From Bacillota bacterium (lineage in GTDB: Bacteria; Bacillota; Clostridia; Monoglobales; Firm-18), in NCBI GenBank assembly GCA_023228885.1, contig JALOAJ010000009.1:1-64000 (forward strand): a stretch of 64,000 nucleotides of DNA. The letters run 5' to 3'. The translations under genes and the position numbers were made by a program. Below, one piece after another: positions 28,238 to 37,269 of the stretch. Positions within the stretch are counted from its first letter, which is position 1. The number at the start of each line of letters is the position of its first letter. The notes under the pieces were generated by a model that was given only the letters and a program-made list of their open reading frames with translations, had not been told where the DNA came from and searched no databases.

Positions 28238-30685
28238 TTACCTATAAATAACTACATCATATGGATTCCCATAAGACATCATTATAAATAGATTTAGCCC
28301 CGGCTTGATGTCATCTACCGTTGCAAGATAGATTTTGTCTGTTTTTTCGTCATACTCATATACCCTCAAGTATGTTCCCCCGGTAGGAAAAGGCGCTTTC
28401 GTATCCACACCCTGAACCTTGTACTGCATAAGCATAATACCCGTATTGTATTTTAAAACATTTCCATACATAGCAACAAACTTAGTGTTTTTTCCATCGG
28501 GCTGTATGTACACATGTTCGGCATTTTTTTCGGCTGTGAAAACCGACTTTAGCCCGGCAATTTTTTTATCCTTTCCCATGGCGTATTGAAGAATGTCACC
28601 GCGTTTAAAGCCTTCAACCGTCTGTGACAGTTCTTGGGTATTCCTTAAATAATAGCTAACAGCCACCCCCCTTTCAAACCCATACATTTTTATAAGATGT
28701 TCGCCGTTTTCATCGATAGAATCGGTTATTTTGTCAAATACGAATACGGTATTATTATAGTTGTCATAAATGCCTTCGAAAATCGCAATGCATCCTGCTA
28801 TCATACATTCGTCCAAATCATAAGCGGTTACAGTATAGGTGGTTTCATTAGTTAGCATGCCGGGCGCAACTACAACATGATCCTCCTCGTTGTTCCCTAT
28901 TCTAAAAACCTTTGTATTTGCTGTAATGGCAACAAAAGGATGATAACCATTATCCACATCTTCAAGTATGCCGGTTGCGCGTTTAAACCTTAGCTGTTTT
29001 TGCGAAACAAATTCAACAATAGCGTCCTCCTCATCAGAGCCGTTTACTGTAAACAAATTTATAATTGCATCATCGTCATTTAGTGAGTATTTAATCATTT
29101 CTCCATTTTTCGGAATAACTTTCAGTATCTCGTTTTTGTTGCTTTGATGGCCGCCGTTCACTTGTATTCTTCTTGCGGTTTCGAAAATTTTAATTTCATT
29201 TTCTTGTGTATATACGCGCAGCCTTAAAGTGTTATTGAGTTGTTCGGTTTCACACCCTAAAAGATATCCATATTCAAAAAACTTCGCATCTTCAAACTTG
29301 GCAGCAGCAATTTTCCCGGTTACCGTTAAATAAAAGTATCCTTCCATATTTAATCGAATGTTGGAAATCATGTCTGAAACAAGAGTATATCTATAACTGC
29401 TCCCTTCTACATCAATGCTGTCTGCCGAAATGCTTTGCACAACACCCCTGATAACCCGCTCGCCCACATAAATATATGTTTTTCCTGCCCCTTTGCTTTT
29501 CGCAACAGAAAGAACACTGTTCTCGTGCAAATCATCAAGTTCCAGCAAAGAATTGCCCTGTATAATATAATCGGATGATGTAATGTGCAGGCTCTCCTTT
29601 CCGTGTTTTGCATAAACTATACCATCAGACGGGGCTATTCTATTAACAACATAAGTTTCAAAAGACAATACAATCAGCACTTCATAATTGCCGTTTGAAT
29701 TCGAATCAATCAGCCGCACATAGCCATCTTCCATAGCCAAATCATCCCCTGTTACATCAGAACATTTATTATTGAATACTGTCCATGCATTTCTCGGTAT
29801 ATTAGCTGAATGTATGCGTCCTTTTTTATCCGAATACTTTAAAACATTATTTTCATATGATATTATTTCATCCGAGTCAATTTTAACTTCACGACCAAGA
29901 CTGTGAATAAAAATTAACTTTTGTTCTTCCGCTTTATAAAAATATTCAACCTCATAACCTAAATATTGCTCTGCATTAGTGTTTTTCGCATAAAGGCGAA
30001 TTCCGTCAATTTCTATCCACCCTTTAGGCATGACGATTTTATCGCTTGAGAGATTGGTTTGAGAATTGGCATAGATAAGACCTTTGCCTTTATCTATATC
30101 GTGATAGGCTTTTAGCAAGGTGTTTCCTTTGTATTTTGTTGATTTAGCGTTCAACAAGCTTTCCGATACGCCCCCTATAACGGAGGATATGAAGTGAACT
30201 TCTGTGTTCAATGCATTGTATATCAACGCTGCCGCTTGGCTTCGCATTATGTATTTTGCAGGAAAATCCGCATCCCGACCAATGATTTTTGTTTTTACAG
30301 CAAGGCTGAAAATGTCACTGCTTTCAAAAAAAGCGTCATATCCTAAGGCATATAACAATGCCCTTAGCAGCATTTCATAGGATGCGTATCCTGAAATGCT
30401 ATAATTGCGCCAATGACTGAAAGCAGGAATTTTTAGCAGATAGCTAAAAGCCTCTTGTTGATTATTGCATCCGTCAACAGCCATCATCCCGCATAAGGTA
30501 TGCGCCAATTCTCCCGCCGTTACATATGCTTGCTCTGCATCAACGTTAAAGATGTCCATTGCTTTTAATAAGTCTAATTTATTGGTTGCAGCCATGGTGT
30601 AATCATCATCAGCCCACACGCAAACAGGGAATATCATGCTGCATATCAGAAACAAAATAATTATTAGCATTGCGGAGTATTTCAT
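28238..30685 (-). CDS. Large secreted partner protein of an SLH-protein pair (degenerate SLH-like N-terminus)
   Basis: About 815 residues with a signal peptide (ends VWA). The first ~150 residues of the mature part look like degenerate SLH repeats (AYVTAGELAHTLCGMM, MRSQAAALIYNAL). The rest is a chain of small beta domains with no recognised catalytic motif. It is homologous over most of its length to the 1019-residue protein at 41178, for example GYVRLIDSNSNGNYEVL here against GEFVFIDNNSDGIIDVV there. ATG 30685 overlaps the stop of the upstream SLH gene as ATGA and has GGAGG 7 nt before it, so translational coupling is likely. Probably exported and held at the cell wall; its function is not known. 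Confidence 0.8.
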   Translation of the reverse strand: MKYSAMLIIILFLICSMIFPVCVWADDDYTMAATNKLDLLKAMDIFNVDAEQAYVTAGELAHTLCGMMAVDGCNNQQEAFSYLLKIPAFSHWRNYSISGYASYEMLLRALLYALGYDAFFESSDIFSLAVKTKIIGRDADFPAKYIMRSQAAALIYNALNTEVHFISSVIGGVSESLLNAKSTKYKGNTLLKAYHDIDKGKGLIYANSQTNLSSDKIVMPKGWIEIDGIRLYAKNTNAEQYLGYEVEYFYKAEEQKLIFIHSLGREVKIDSDEIISYENNVLKYSDKKGRIHSANIPRNAWTVFNNKCSDVTGDDLAMEDGYVRLIDSNSNGNYEVLIVLSFETYVVNRIAPSDGIVYAKHGKESLHITSSDYIIQGNSLLELDDLHENSVLSVAKSKGAGKTYIYVGERVIRGVVQSISADSIDVEGSSYRYTLVSDMISNIRLNMEGYFYLTVTGKIAAAKFEDAKFFEYGYLLGCETEQLNNTLRLRVYTQENEIKIFETARRIQVNGGHQSNKNEILKVIPKNGEMIKYSLNDDDAIINLFTVNGSDEEDAIVEFVSQKQLRFKRATGILEDVDNGYHPFVAITANTKVFRIGNNEEDHVVVAPGMLTNETTYTVTAYDLDECMIAGCIAIFEGIYDNYNNTVFVFDKITDSIDENGEHLIKMYGFERGVAVSYYLRNTQELSQTVEGFKRGDILQYAMGKDKKIAGLKSVFTAEKNAEHVYIQPDGKNTKFVAMYGNVLKYNTGIMLMQYKVQGVDTKAPFPTGGTYLRVYEYDEKTDKIYLATVDDIKPGLNLFIMMSYGNPYDVVIYR

Positions 30686-31956
30686 TTTTCTGCCTCCCCT
30701 AACAGTACAGAAACCATTTTTGCAGCCATCGCTCTTGTACATGTTGATTTTGGATAAAACTTTCCATCATCGTATCCGTTAATAACACTTCCGAACTTTT
30801 GCATTTCGCGTATTGCTTCCGCCGCATATGGGCTTATGTCGTTGCTATCTATAAATTCTTTATGTATTTCATTGGGTGTTTCAAACTCTAATTTTATAGT
30901 TGTTCTATATAAGATTGTCGCTGCCTGTTCCCGGCTTATATAATCCTCAGGAGAGAATGTTGACAGTTTGGTACCTACAACAATGTCTAAATCCACAGCA
31001 GAAGCGATGTATAAGTATGCCCAATGATTGTTTGGCACATCATTAAAATCACAATTAGCGGAATCATTGGTTAACCCGAAAGCGCTAATAATCATTTTAA
31101 CAAATTCTGCCCTTGTAACAGAGTAATTTGGATAGAAATACCCACCGCCATCACCTTCTACAACACCTTTTTGTAAAAGATTATTAATACTTTCAATTGC
31201 CCAGGGCACCTCTGCTAAATCTTCAAAGGACTCTATTTTGGAAATTGGCACATCGGCAAACAAGCCCATGCCGCTTATTACCTCCTCTATTACAGTTCCG
31301 CGGCCTCCCCCGCCGCCACCGCTAAAATTTCTATTAGAACCGGAAGTTTGCTTAGCATAATATTCTTTCACTAACTGATTAAATTGTTCGGAAAACTTGG
31401 TTTTTGAAGAAAACCCTGCAATCTGTAATTCTTGGCAAACTGTTGCCTGATTGAGAGAAGTAAGCAAATTGTACACAGATAAATCAATACCCAAATATGT
31501 ATATTCCATCTCGATAATTTTTTTAAGCCCTTGCCAGCCGGCGCTTGTGCCCCTTGTCAGTATGTCAGCATAGTTAAAGTCGGTTTGCAGCACTTGGTCA
31601 TCTCCATCAGCGCCCACATATACAGTATATTGACCACTGACGCTATCTTTGCTCATCTCATACTCAAAAGTAAATTCACCGTCTTTATCCGTTTGAATTT
31701 CTTTTATTGTTTCAGTAGCATTTAAAATAGTGTCATTATTTAAATCATCAATTTTAAATGTTGGCTTTAAAATCAGCAAGGTAATATATGTATTCTCCAA
31801 GTCAGACTTTCCGCTTATTATAACTGTTTCATCAGTAATTCCCGCAATTATTGTTTCGTCCTGCGCATTTGTGCAATAATCGACACCGCAAAATATCACA
31901 GAAACTGTAATCACAACTCCTATAATAACTGTACAAATTTTATGCAAATTTCCCAT
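30682..31956 (-). CDS. SLH-domain cell-wall anchored protein, short form
   Basis: 424 residues. An N-terminal hydrophobic export segment is followed by an Ig-like domain (about 35-130), a helical stretch (about 135-205), a Gly-rich linker (SGGGGGGRG) and three C-terminal SLH repeats (about 240-424). The SLH signature appears as VTRAEF, ISREQA and CTRAMA. SLH repeats bind pyruvylated secondary cell-wall polymer. There is no enzyme domain, so it is probably a surface anchor or scaffold. It is the first gene of the operon, and its stop overlaps the start of the partner gene. The gene at 44234 is a longer relative with the same neighbour. Confidence 0.87.
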   Translation of the reverse strand: MGNLHKICTVIIGVVITVSVIFCGVDYCTNAQDETIIAGITDETVIISGKSDLENTYITLLILKPTFKIDDLNNDTILNATETIKEIQTDKDGEFTFEYEMSKDSVSGQYTVYVGADGDDQVLQTDFNYADILTRGTSAGWQGLKKIIEMEYTYLGIDLSVYNLLTSLNQATVCQELQIAGFSSKTKFSEQFNQLVKEYYAKQTSGSNRNFSGGGGGGRGTVIEEVISGMGLFADVPISKIESFEDLAEVPWAIESINNLLQKGVVEGDGGGYFYPNYSVTRAEFVKMIISAFGLTNDSANCDFNDVPNNHWAYLYIASAVDLDIVVGTKLSTFSPEDYISREQAATILYRTTIKLEFETPNEIHKEFIDSNDISPYAAEAIREMQKFGSVINGYDDGKFYPKSTCTRAMAAKMVSVLLGEAEK

Positions 31957-32098
31957 CCTTCCTTTTTATAAATTGTATACACAAAAATACAGCTTTTTTC
32001 TGCTTATATGGTACCATCTTTCTGTTTTGTTGTAAATGTGCATTATTTTCTAATGTTCATTTTTTCTAAAACACCTTATGTATGTGCACATCATGCCT

Positions 32099-32350
32099 TC
32101 ATTCTGTTAAGCAAACTTCATCTCCATCATTATCAATAATCTCTGTTTTTGTTCGATAGTTGTTTAACCTTTCATCATCTGCAATAGCATAGGCATTCCC
32201 TGCCTCTGGTGAATTAAACATCAGCACATTTTGCATGCGATCATTTTCAACATGTCAATCATATCTGCTGGGCCAACCATTTAACCAATCATCAGCCAAA
32301 CAGGTTAGAACTTCATAATTTGACACAGGCAAACTATCTGTTTGCTCATT
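32099..32350 (-). pseudogene. Decayed ORF of unknown family
   Basis: An open stretch of about 80 codons with one in-frame TGA. It includes YEVLTCLADDWLNGWPSRYD before the stop, and MFNSPEAGNAYAIADDERL plus an acidic EIIDNDGDEVCL after it. The sequence looks like once-coding protein but has no start codon or ribosome site. Family not recognised. It is one of four relics packed between the two operons. Confidence 0.4.
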
Positions 32351-32436
32351 TATGCTATAATTTTAATATTTAAGTACAAATATTGCCTTAATAAGCAATC
32401 CTTTTTGCAAGCTTATACCATGATAAAAACCATAAG

Positions 32437-32565
32437 CTAAGTGTTAATAACAACTGCAAGCTCTGTCTCTTCCAAAAAAACATCCGCGCCAAAGCTTTCA
32501 GCAATAAACCTAATAGGTACCATTGTCCTATCGTTTACTATAACTGATGGAACATCTAAAGAGGT
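32437..32565 (-). pseudogene. Relic of a copper amine oxidase N-like (stalk) domain
   Basis: The last ~42 codons of a minus-strand frame read VNDRTMVPIRFIAESFGADV followed by VVIN and a stop. This is the hallmark of the stalk/copper amine oxidase N-terminal domain (PF07833), which also occurs in the intact protein at 38928. The upstream sequence does not continue the domain, so only the 3' end of a gene survives. Confidence 0.6.
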
Positions 32566-32696
32566 TACTCCTAATAGTTTTGGTGCAATTTTTCTGCAAT
32601 GCAGGCAAGTGGAATCACTCTTTAATTGATGTAGGTTGCAGATTACGCTATAATGAGCGTAAGCGCATTTCACCATAAATAGCCTTGCGCCAACGG

Positions 32697-32925
32697 CGTA
32701 AATCCGAAATTTATTTGTTAACAAATATATCAAAAGAGTTATGGGAAGAATTGATGAACGCCTATTGCCGAGGGTCTTACAAAATGGCGTGGGAATCATT
32801 ATTTAAAAATCTTGAACTTTTTAACAAGGTTTCAAAAGAATGCTCTGTTTTCCTTGGTTATGAATATCCCCCTTATGACAATAATGTTAGTAAATATGTA
32901 ATGGATATGTTTGAAGAATACAGCA
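32697..32925 (+). pseudogene. 3' fragment of an aminoglycoside 6-adenylyltransferase gene
   Basis: About 75 codons match the C-terminus of ANT(6)/AadE-type streptomycin adenylyltransferases (PF04439): YLLTNISKELWEELMNAY, then AWESLFKNLELFNKVSKE and YPPYDNNVSKYVMDMFEEY. The nucleotidyltransferase domain is absent and no start site is present, so this is a non-functional remnant. It points to past arrival of a resistance-type or chromosomal adenylyltransferase gene next to an IS110 relic. Confidence 0.75.
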
Positions 32926-32975
32926 AACAAAGCCCTTGCGCAAGTGCGGCGAACCCTTTTTGGATATACCCATGT

Positions 32976-33435
32976 TTAATTACCGAATTTGTTAGGTGGT
33001 ACATCAAGACTGGAACAACACACTAAAGATTCTTTGCAAGAGAAACGGTATACATCTCCGATTTCAGCCATAAGCTGCGGACACAGAATATCGCCAACTT
33101 CGCAAAAGTCCATTACAATGGGATGTTCCGGCAGTTGCTGTACAAGGAGTTTCATTTCGCGTGGAGCAACAGCAAGAGTTCTGCAATGGCGTTGAGTTGA
33201 CTGATAGCTTGGGTAATAAGTAATTTGGTTGTTTCGTTTTTTGGCATTATGTTAAAATGCTCAAACGATTCGATATAGACATCCTCTGCTTTCGTTTCGC
33301 TGAAGTTATAGGACTTGCGCTTGCACCATTTTCGATTGGCTGTTGCAAACGCTTTTTGTGACAAATAGTAAACGCATTGGCAATGTCAAAACTGCATGGC
33401 AAAATCAATCCGCTTTTCGTGACCGTCGCTTTTTT
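32976..33435 (-). pseudogene. IS110-family transposase relic
   Basis: The minus strand encodes a broken IS110 (Transposase_20) C-terminal half. It runs SDGHEK, then a TGA where family members usually have Trp, then RKWCKRKSYNFSETKAED, IMPKNETTKLLITQAISQLN, a frameshift near 33150, and MKLLVQQLPEHPIVMDF with LCPQLMAEIGDVYRF. The frame ends at a TAA at 32976. One nonsense codon, one frameshift and loss of the N-terminal DEDD part make it inactive. Element ends were not identified. Confidence 0.75.
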
Positions 33436-33464
33436 CAATTTCCCAACCTAAACCCAAGTTATTA

Positions 33465-35726
33465 TTACTTGCTATTTCTGTACTGGGTAGGCGTTATACC
33501 TTCATATTTTTTAAATATTCTTATCAAGGTTCGGTTATCGAGATACCCCACAGCTAAGGCAACGCTATTTAGGTTTTTGCTTAAATCACACATTATGTCC
33601 TTTGATTTTTCTATGCGGTATTTATTTATATATTCTAAAAGCCCCATCCCCGATTCGCTCTTAAACACAGTTGACAGGTATGACCTATGCACACCAAGTA
33701 TGTCCGCTATCATCGCCACGCCCAAATTTGGGTTGTGGTATTGTTTCTCTATTATTGAAATCACAATATCTTTAAACCTATGCGTTTGGGCGAACTTTAT
33801 TTTCTCACACAGTTGTGCAGTAATAGTTAAAATGGCAGTTTCCACTTCATCAATGGTTTTCCATTTCAAAAGCTGGTCAAGCAGAGTCTGATAATTTATT
33901 TCCCACATATCCGAATACAAATCCTGCTTTATTTTCAACAATGTGCCAACCATGTCAAACGCCTGACAGCGCGCCAAATCAATGTCATTGTAGCCTATTT
34001 TACAGCATTGGTCAAAAACCTCGCTTATCAGACCTCGAACCTTGTCAAAATCACCCGCCATAATATAGTTAATAAAATGCTGTTCCTTTTCTATGGTATA
34101 TGTGTAATCGACTTTAGACTGGTTTCGGCTTATGTCTTCGATTGAAAAAATGTTTTTATCAGATAGAACCACCTTGTATTCCATAACCTTAATAACTTCT
34201 TTATATGCCTTTGAAATACCCGAAATATTCTTGTGAATATTGCTTATGGCAATTTCAATGTAAATTTTTAAATTGGCGGACAAATATTCGGTTAAAAACC
34301 TTGCTGTTTGAGTTAATATGTCATCGGCATTTTCAATCTTCCCGCTAATGCAAGCAAGCAACGCAATGTTGCCATCTACTTCAATGACCCATCCAAAACA
34401 CCGTTGCTTTTGCATGTGTTCCTCGGCAATATTCTTCGTGGCGAATAAAACCACTTGAAATTTTTCCGCCTCTGAAATCTTTTCATCGCCAAAAAGCCCG
34501 CTGTAATCTTCAATATTAAACAACATTACAGCGAAATTATTTTCCGGAAACTTAAAATCATACATTTGGTGGATGGCTATTTTTTTGTCTGCGTATTCCG
34601 CAGGATATTTAAAAAGCAAACGCATATAATTGTCAATAATTTCGTTTTTTTGTTCTTCCAAAAGAACCTTTATTTTATCATGATCGCTTTTTAAAAGTTC
34701 AACCGAACTTCTAATTCGGTCATATTCGCTTGCCGATTTGCCATCCATTTTAGGCTCCGGCAAAATTTTAATAATGTTTTTTATCGGTGCATAATTATCC
34801 TTTATATTCTTTCTGATTAGCAGGGCGTCTATGATGACCGCAGCAATAAGCGTTAAAAAGCCAAGCCACTTGATAAAATTATAATCCTTTACCAGCTTTG
34901 CGTATTCTATCATACACACATATTTAAAATTAGTTGTATTGGCAAGTATCACCTTTACAACATAATTAGTGTTCCCCAATCGATAAACACCGTCACTGTC
35001 TATTTTTTTAAGTTCTTTATAATTAAACCCATTATTACTTAAAGAGGATATTATTTGATTTCCGCGCTTGTCAAAAACTATATAATCCGCTTTGATGTTA
35101 TTTTTTCCGCCTATAATATTTCCAACCAAATTCCTGTCGAAGTGCACAACAAGTGTTGCCTTCTTGCTATATTTTGAATTTATCGGAAGCATCGACACAT
35201 ATAACAAAATATTTTCCGGCTCATCTTCATTTAAAAGCATATTGTACGCAAGCGGTCCGTTTTTGATGCGTTCCAACCACTCTTGATATGTTATACCGCA
35301 CATACTATTATAGTTTTTATTGAAAAATTCAAGTGAAGAAATAACATCAGCGGTCGACACGATTGTGTCTATATTATGCAGGTAAATATAAATCTTGCTT
35401 TTCAGATTAAACTCGGTTGAATATCTGTAAAGTTCATACTTCAAATTATAAATCTTGTAATAATCTGCACCGATGGATAGGCTGGATACTTCCATAGCGT
35501 CTTTAAGCGACTGAGACGATGCTAAACCGTTTACAATTTTTATATTTTCGGATATAACTGAATTGGTTTCGTATATAATGGATTGCATTATTATATCGTT
35601 GTAATACGAGGCTTGTGTTCTGATTACGCTGTTGGAAAGTATGTAATACAATAAAAAAATCATCATAGGAACCAGTAAAATGGCAATGTATGAGAATATC
35701 CATTTATATACAAGCTTTCCTCTCAT
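33465..35726 (-). CDS. Membrane-bound AraC-family transcriptional regulator
   Basis: About 753 residues. The first membrane helix (about 5-28, KWIFSYIAILLVPMMIF) is followed by an extracellular sensor region, a second helix (about 290-310, LGFLTLIAAVIIDALLI), a cytoplasmic linker and a C-terminal AraC DNA-binding domain (GVAMIADILGVHRSYLSTVF, ending RIFKKYEGITPTQYR). ATG 35726 lies 1 bp after the stop of the solute-binding lipoprotein gene, with GGGAG upstream; the longer frame to 35819 overlaps that gene and is unlikely. It is the last gene of the 47-33 kb operon, so the regulator is probably made together with its own targets. Confidence 0.9.
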   Translation of the reverse strand: MRGKLVYKWIFSYIAILLVPMMIFLLYYILSNSVIRTQASYYNDIIMQSIIYETNSVISENIKIVNGLASSQSLKDAMEVSSLSIGADYYKIYNLKYELYRYSTEFNLKSKIYIYLHNIDTIVSTADVISSLEFFNKNYNSMCGITYQEWLERIKNGPLAYNMLLNEDEPENILLYVSMLPINSKYSKKATLVVHFDRNLVGNIIGGKNNIKADYIVFDKRGNQIISSLSNNGFNYKELKKIDSDGVYRLGNTNYVVKVILANTTNFKYVCMIEYAKLVKDYNFIKWLGFLTLIAAVIIDALLIRKNIKDNYAPIKNIIKILPEPKMDGKSASEYDRIRSSVELLKSDHDKIKVLLEEQKNEIIDNYMRLLFKYPAEYADKKIAIHQMYDFKFPENNFAVMLFNIEDYSGLFGDEKISEAEKFQVVLFATKNIAEEHMQKQRCFGWVIEVDGNIALLACISGKIENADDILTQTARFLTEYLSANLKIYIEIAISNIHKNISGISKAYKEVIKVMEYKVVLSDKNIFSIEDISRNQSKVDYTYTIEKEQHFINYIMAGDFDKVRGLISEVFDQCCKIGYNDIDLARCQAFDMVGTLLKIKQDLYSDMWEINYQTLLDQLLKWKTIDEVETAILTITAQLCEKIKFAQTHRFKDIVISIIEKQYHNPNLGVAMIADILGVHRSYLSTVFKSESGMGLLEYINKYRIEKSKDIMCDLSKNLNSVALAVGYLDNRTLIRIFKKYEGITPTQYRNSK

Positions 35727-35727
35727 T

Positions 35728-37251
35728 CTACTCACTCTCCCGATGAATATATCTATCGTACGAGGTCTGATATACAGCAACGGAATCTTTGACCTTTCTT
35801 CTTTCCAATTCCTCCGCAAACTTATGATAGTTTTCGAGCGGTTCTACTCCCAGTATAAATTGAAGCGTCATATCCTCTGCATAGCTTTCAATGCTGCTTT
35901 TATAAGCAATGACCTTATCTGTTTCGTTGCCGACAAACATTAAATCCGGCAACGCTGTTGTTTCTGAGGGTGTCCTCCTCCACAACTCAACAGCGTATAT
36001 CTGTTCGGGGTATGTAAGATACTGGTCATAATAGCCGGACATCTGTATAAATGGTCCGTCTAAGTTGCCCCTTATGTAATTCGCCATAATTACCGGCATA
36101 GGATAAACCTCATTTTTCGTAATAACATTTGCGTATCTGGGCTTGCCTTCCTCCATGTTATAACTGATACCCTCTATGCCGAAATTATATGTCAGCATTC
36201 CTTCCTTCCCATATCCATAGTCTAAAAACCTTGCGGCAGCGGGCACATCCCTGCAACTGCCGGAAATTGCCGCACGACAGAATATGCCATCGTACTGTCC
36301 GAACCTTGACATGTTGCCAAGTGCAAGCGTTGGATATTCCAATGCGGCGATTTTGATATTATCAGCTTCAAGAATTCTGCCCATGTCGCCGCCAACAGTT
36401 AAAGGAGCGGCTCCAACCCGCCCCGCTAAAAAATTATCCGTTATATTTTCGGTTGTAAGCGAAGCAAAATCAGGGCTTATAAGCCCCGATACATACCATC
36501 GACGGAGCGTTTCAATAAAATCCCTGTACCGCAGCTCGGCGGGTCCGAACTTCACAACCCCGTTATCAATATAATATCCTAAGGTTAAATCAAATGCGCC
36601 GGTTAAAAACCCGCTTTTCAACCCTGAAACGGTAAAAGATAACGGGGCTGCGTCCGCGTAATTTTCCCTAAACTTAATCAGCACCGCCTCCCATTCGGCG
36701 ATAGTCTTTGGCTCGCCAAGAGACAGACTGTCCAACCAGTCCTTCCTGATAACCGGTCCAAAATATTTTTTCATGTACTCGCTTTCCCTGATAAATGGGT
36801 AAGCATAATACTTTCCGCTGTCGGTCATCAAATCTTTCTTAATGTGAATATTGTTGTTTATATAGCTGCAAAGATTGGGTGAGTAACTCTCTATAATGTC
36901 GTTAAGCGGCAGTATTATCCCTTCCTCAAGCGCCTTTTCCGCCCCGCCGTTATACTTTTTCCAAGTGTACTCTATTATATCAGGCAAATTATTGGAGGCT
37001 TGCATCAGCACAAACTCTGAATTGGGTTCATAGTACGGGTGGATAAATTCTATCTTCACACCGGTCCTTTTCTCCAACTCCTTTTTCAGTTCGGTTTCAT
37101 TCATGTTTCCCGCAACTATATTGGCATAGCTGTTTGGATAGATAAAATATGTGAGAAAACTGTCTTTGTCTGTCTCAGGCACATCATTTCGCATGCACGA
37201 ACAGGATAGGGCTGCCAACATAACCAAAACAACGAAGTAATATCTTTTCAT
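35728..37251 (-). CDS. Extracellular solute-binding lipoprotein, LplA type
   Basis: 507 residues with a lipoprotein signal peptide (ALSCSC; the lipidated Cys is near residue 17 or 19). The body matches family-1 oligosaccharide-binding proteins of the LplA kind, with LMQASNNLPDIIEYTW near the N-terminus and AARFLDYGYGKEGMLTYNFG in the middle. It is a clear paralogue of the next-upstream gene at 37270, 18 bp away. No permease gene lies in this operon; the permease pair at 48268-50134 has no binding protein, so the two may work together. Alternatively it may present ligand to the membrane AraC sensor encoded directly after it. Confidence 0.88.
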   Translation of the reverse strand: MKRYYFVVLVMLAALSCSCMRNDVPETDKDSFLTYFIYPNSYANIVAGNMNETELKKELEKRTGVKIEFIHPYYEPNSEFVLMQASNNLPDIIEYTWKKYNGGAEKALEEGIILPLNDIIESYSPNLCSYINNNIHIKKDLMTDSGKYYAYPFIRESEYMKKYFGPVIRKDWLDSLSLGEPKTIAEWEAVLIKFRENYADAAPLSFTVSGLKSGFLTGAFDLTLGYYIDNGVVKFGPAELRYRDFIETLRRWYVSGLISPDFASLTTENITDNFLAGRVGAAPLTVGGDMGRILEADNIKIAALEYPTLALGNMSRFGQYDGIFCRAAISGSCRDVPAAARFLDYGYGKEGMLTYNFGIEGISYNMEEGKPRYANVITKNEVYPMPVIMANYIRGNLDGPFIQMSGYYDQYLTYPEQIYAVELWRRTPSETTALPDLMFVGNETDKVIAYKSSIESYAEDMTLQFILGVEPLENYHKFAEELERRKVKDSVAVYQTSYDRYIHRESE

Positions 37252-37269
37252 CTTATATCACCATACACT

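Noticed and set aside
35727..35819. N-terminal extension of the second AraC regulator
   Set aside because: It would overlap the solute-binding lipoprotein gene by 92 bp, whereas ATG 35726 has a GGGAG site and directly opens the first membrane helix.
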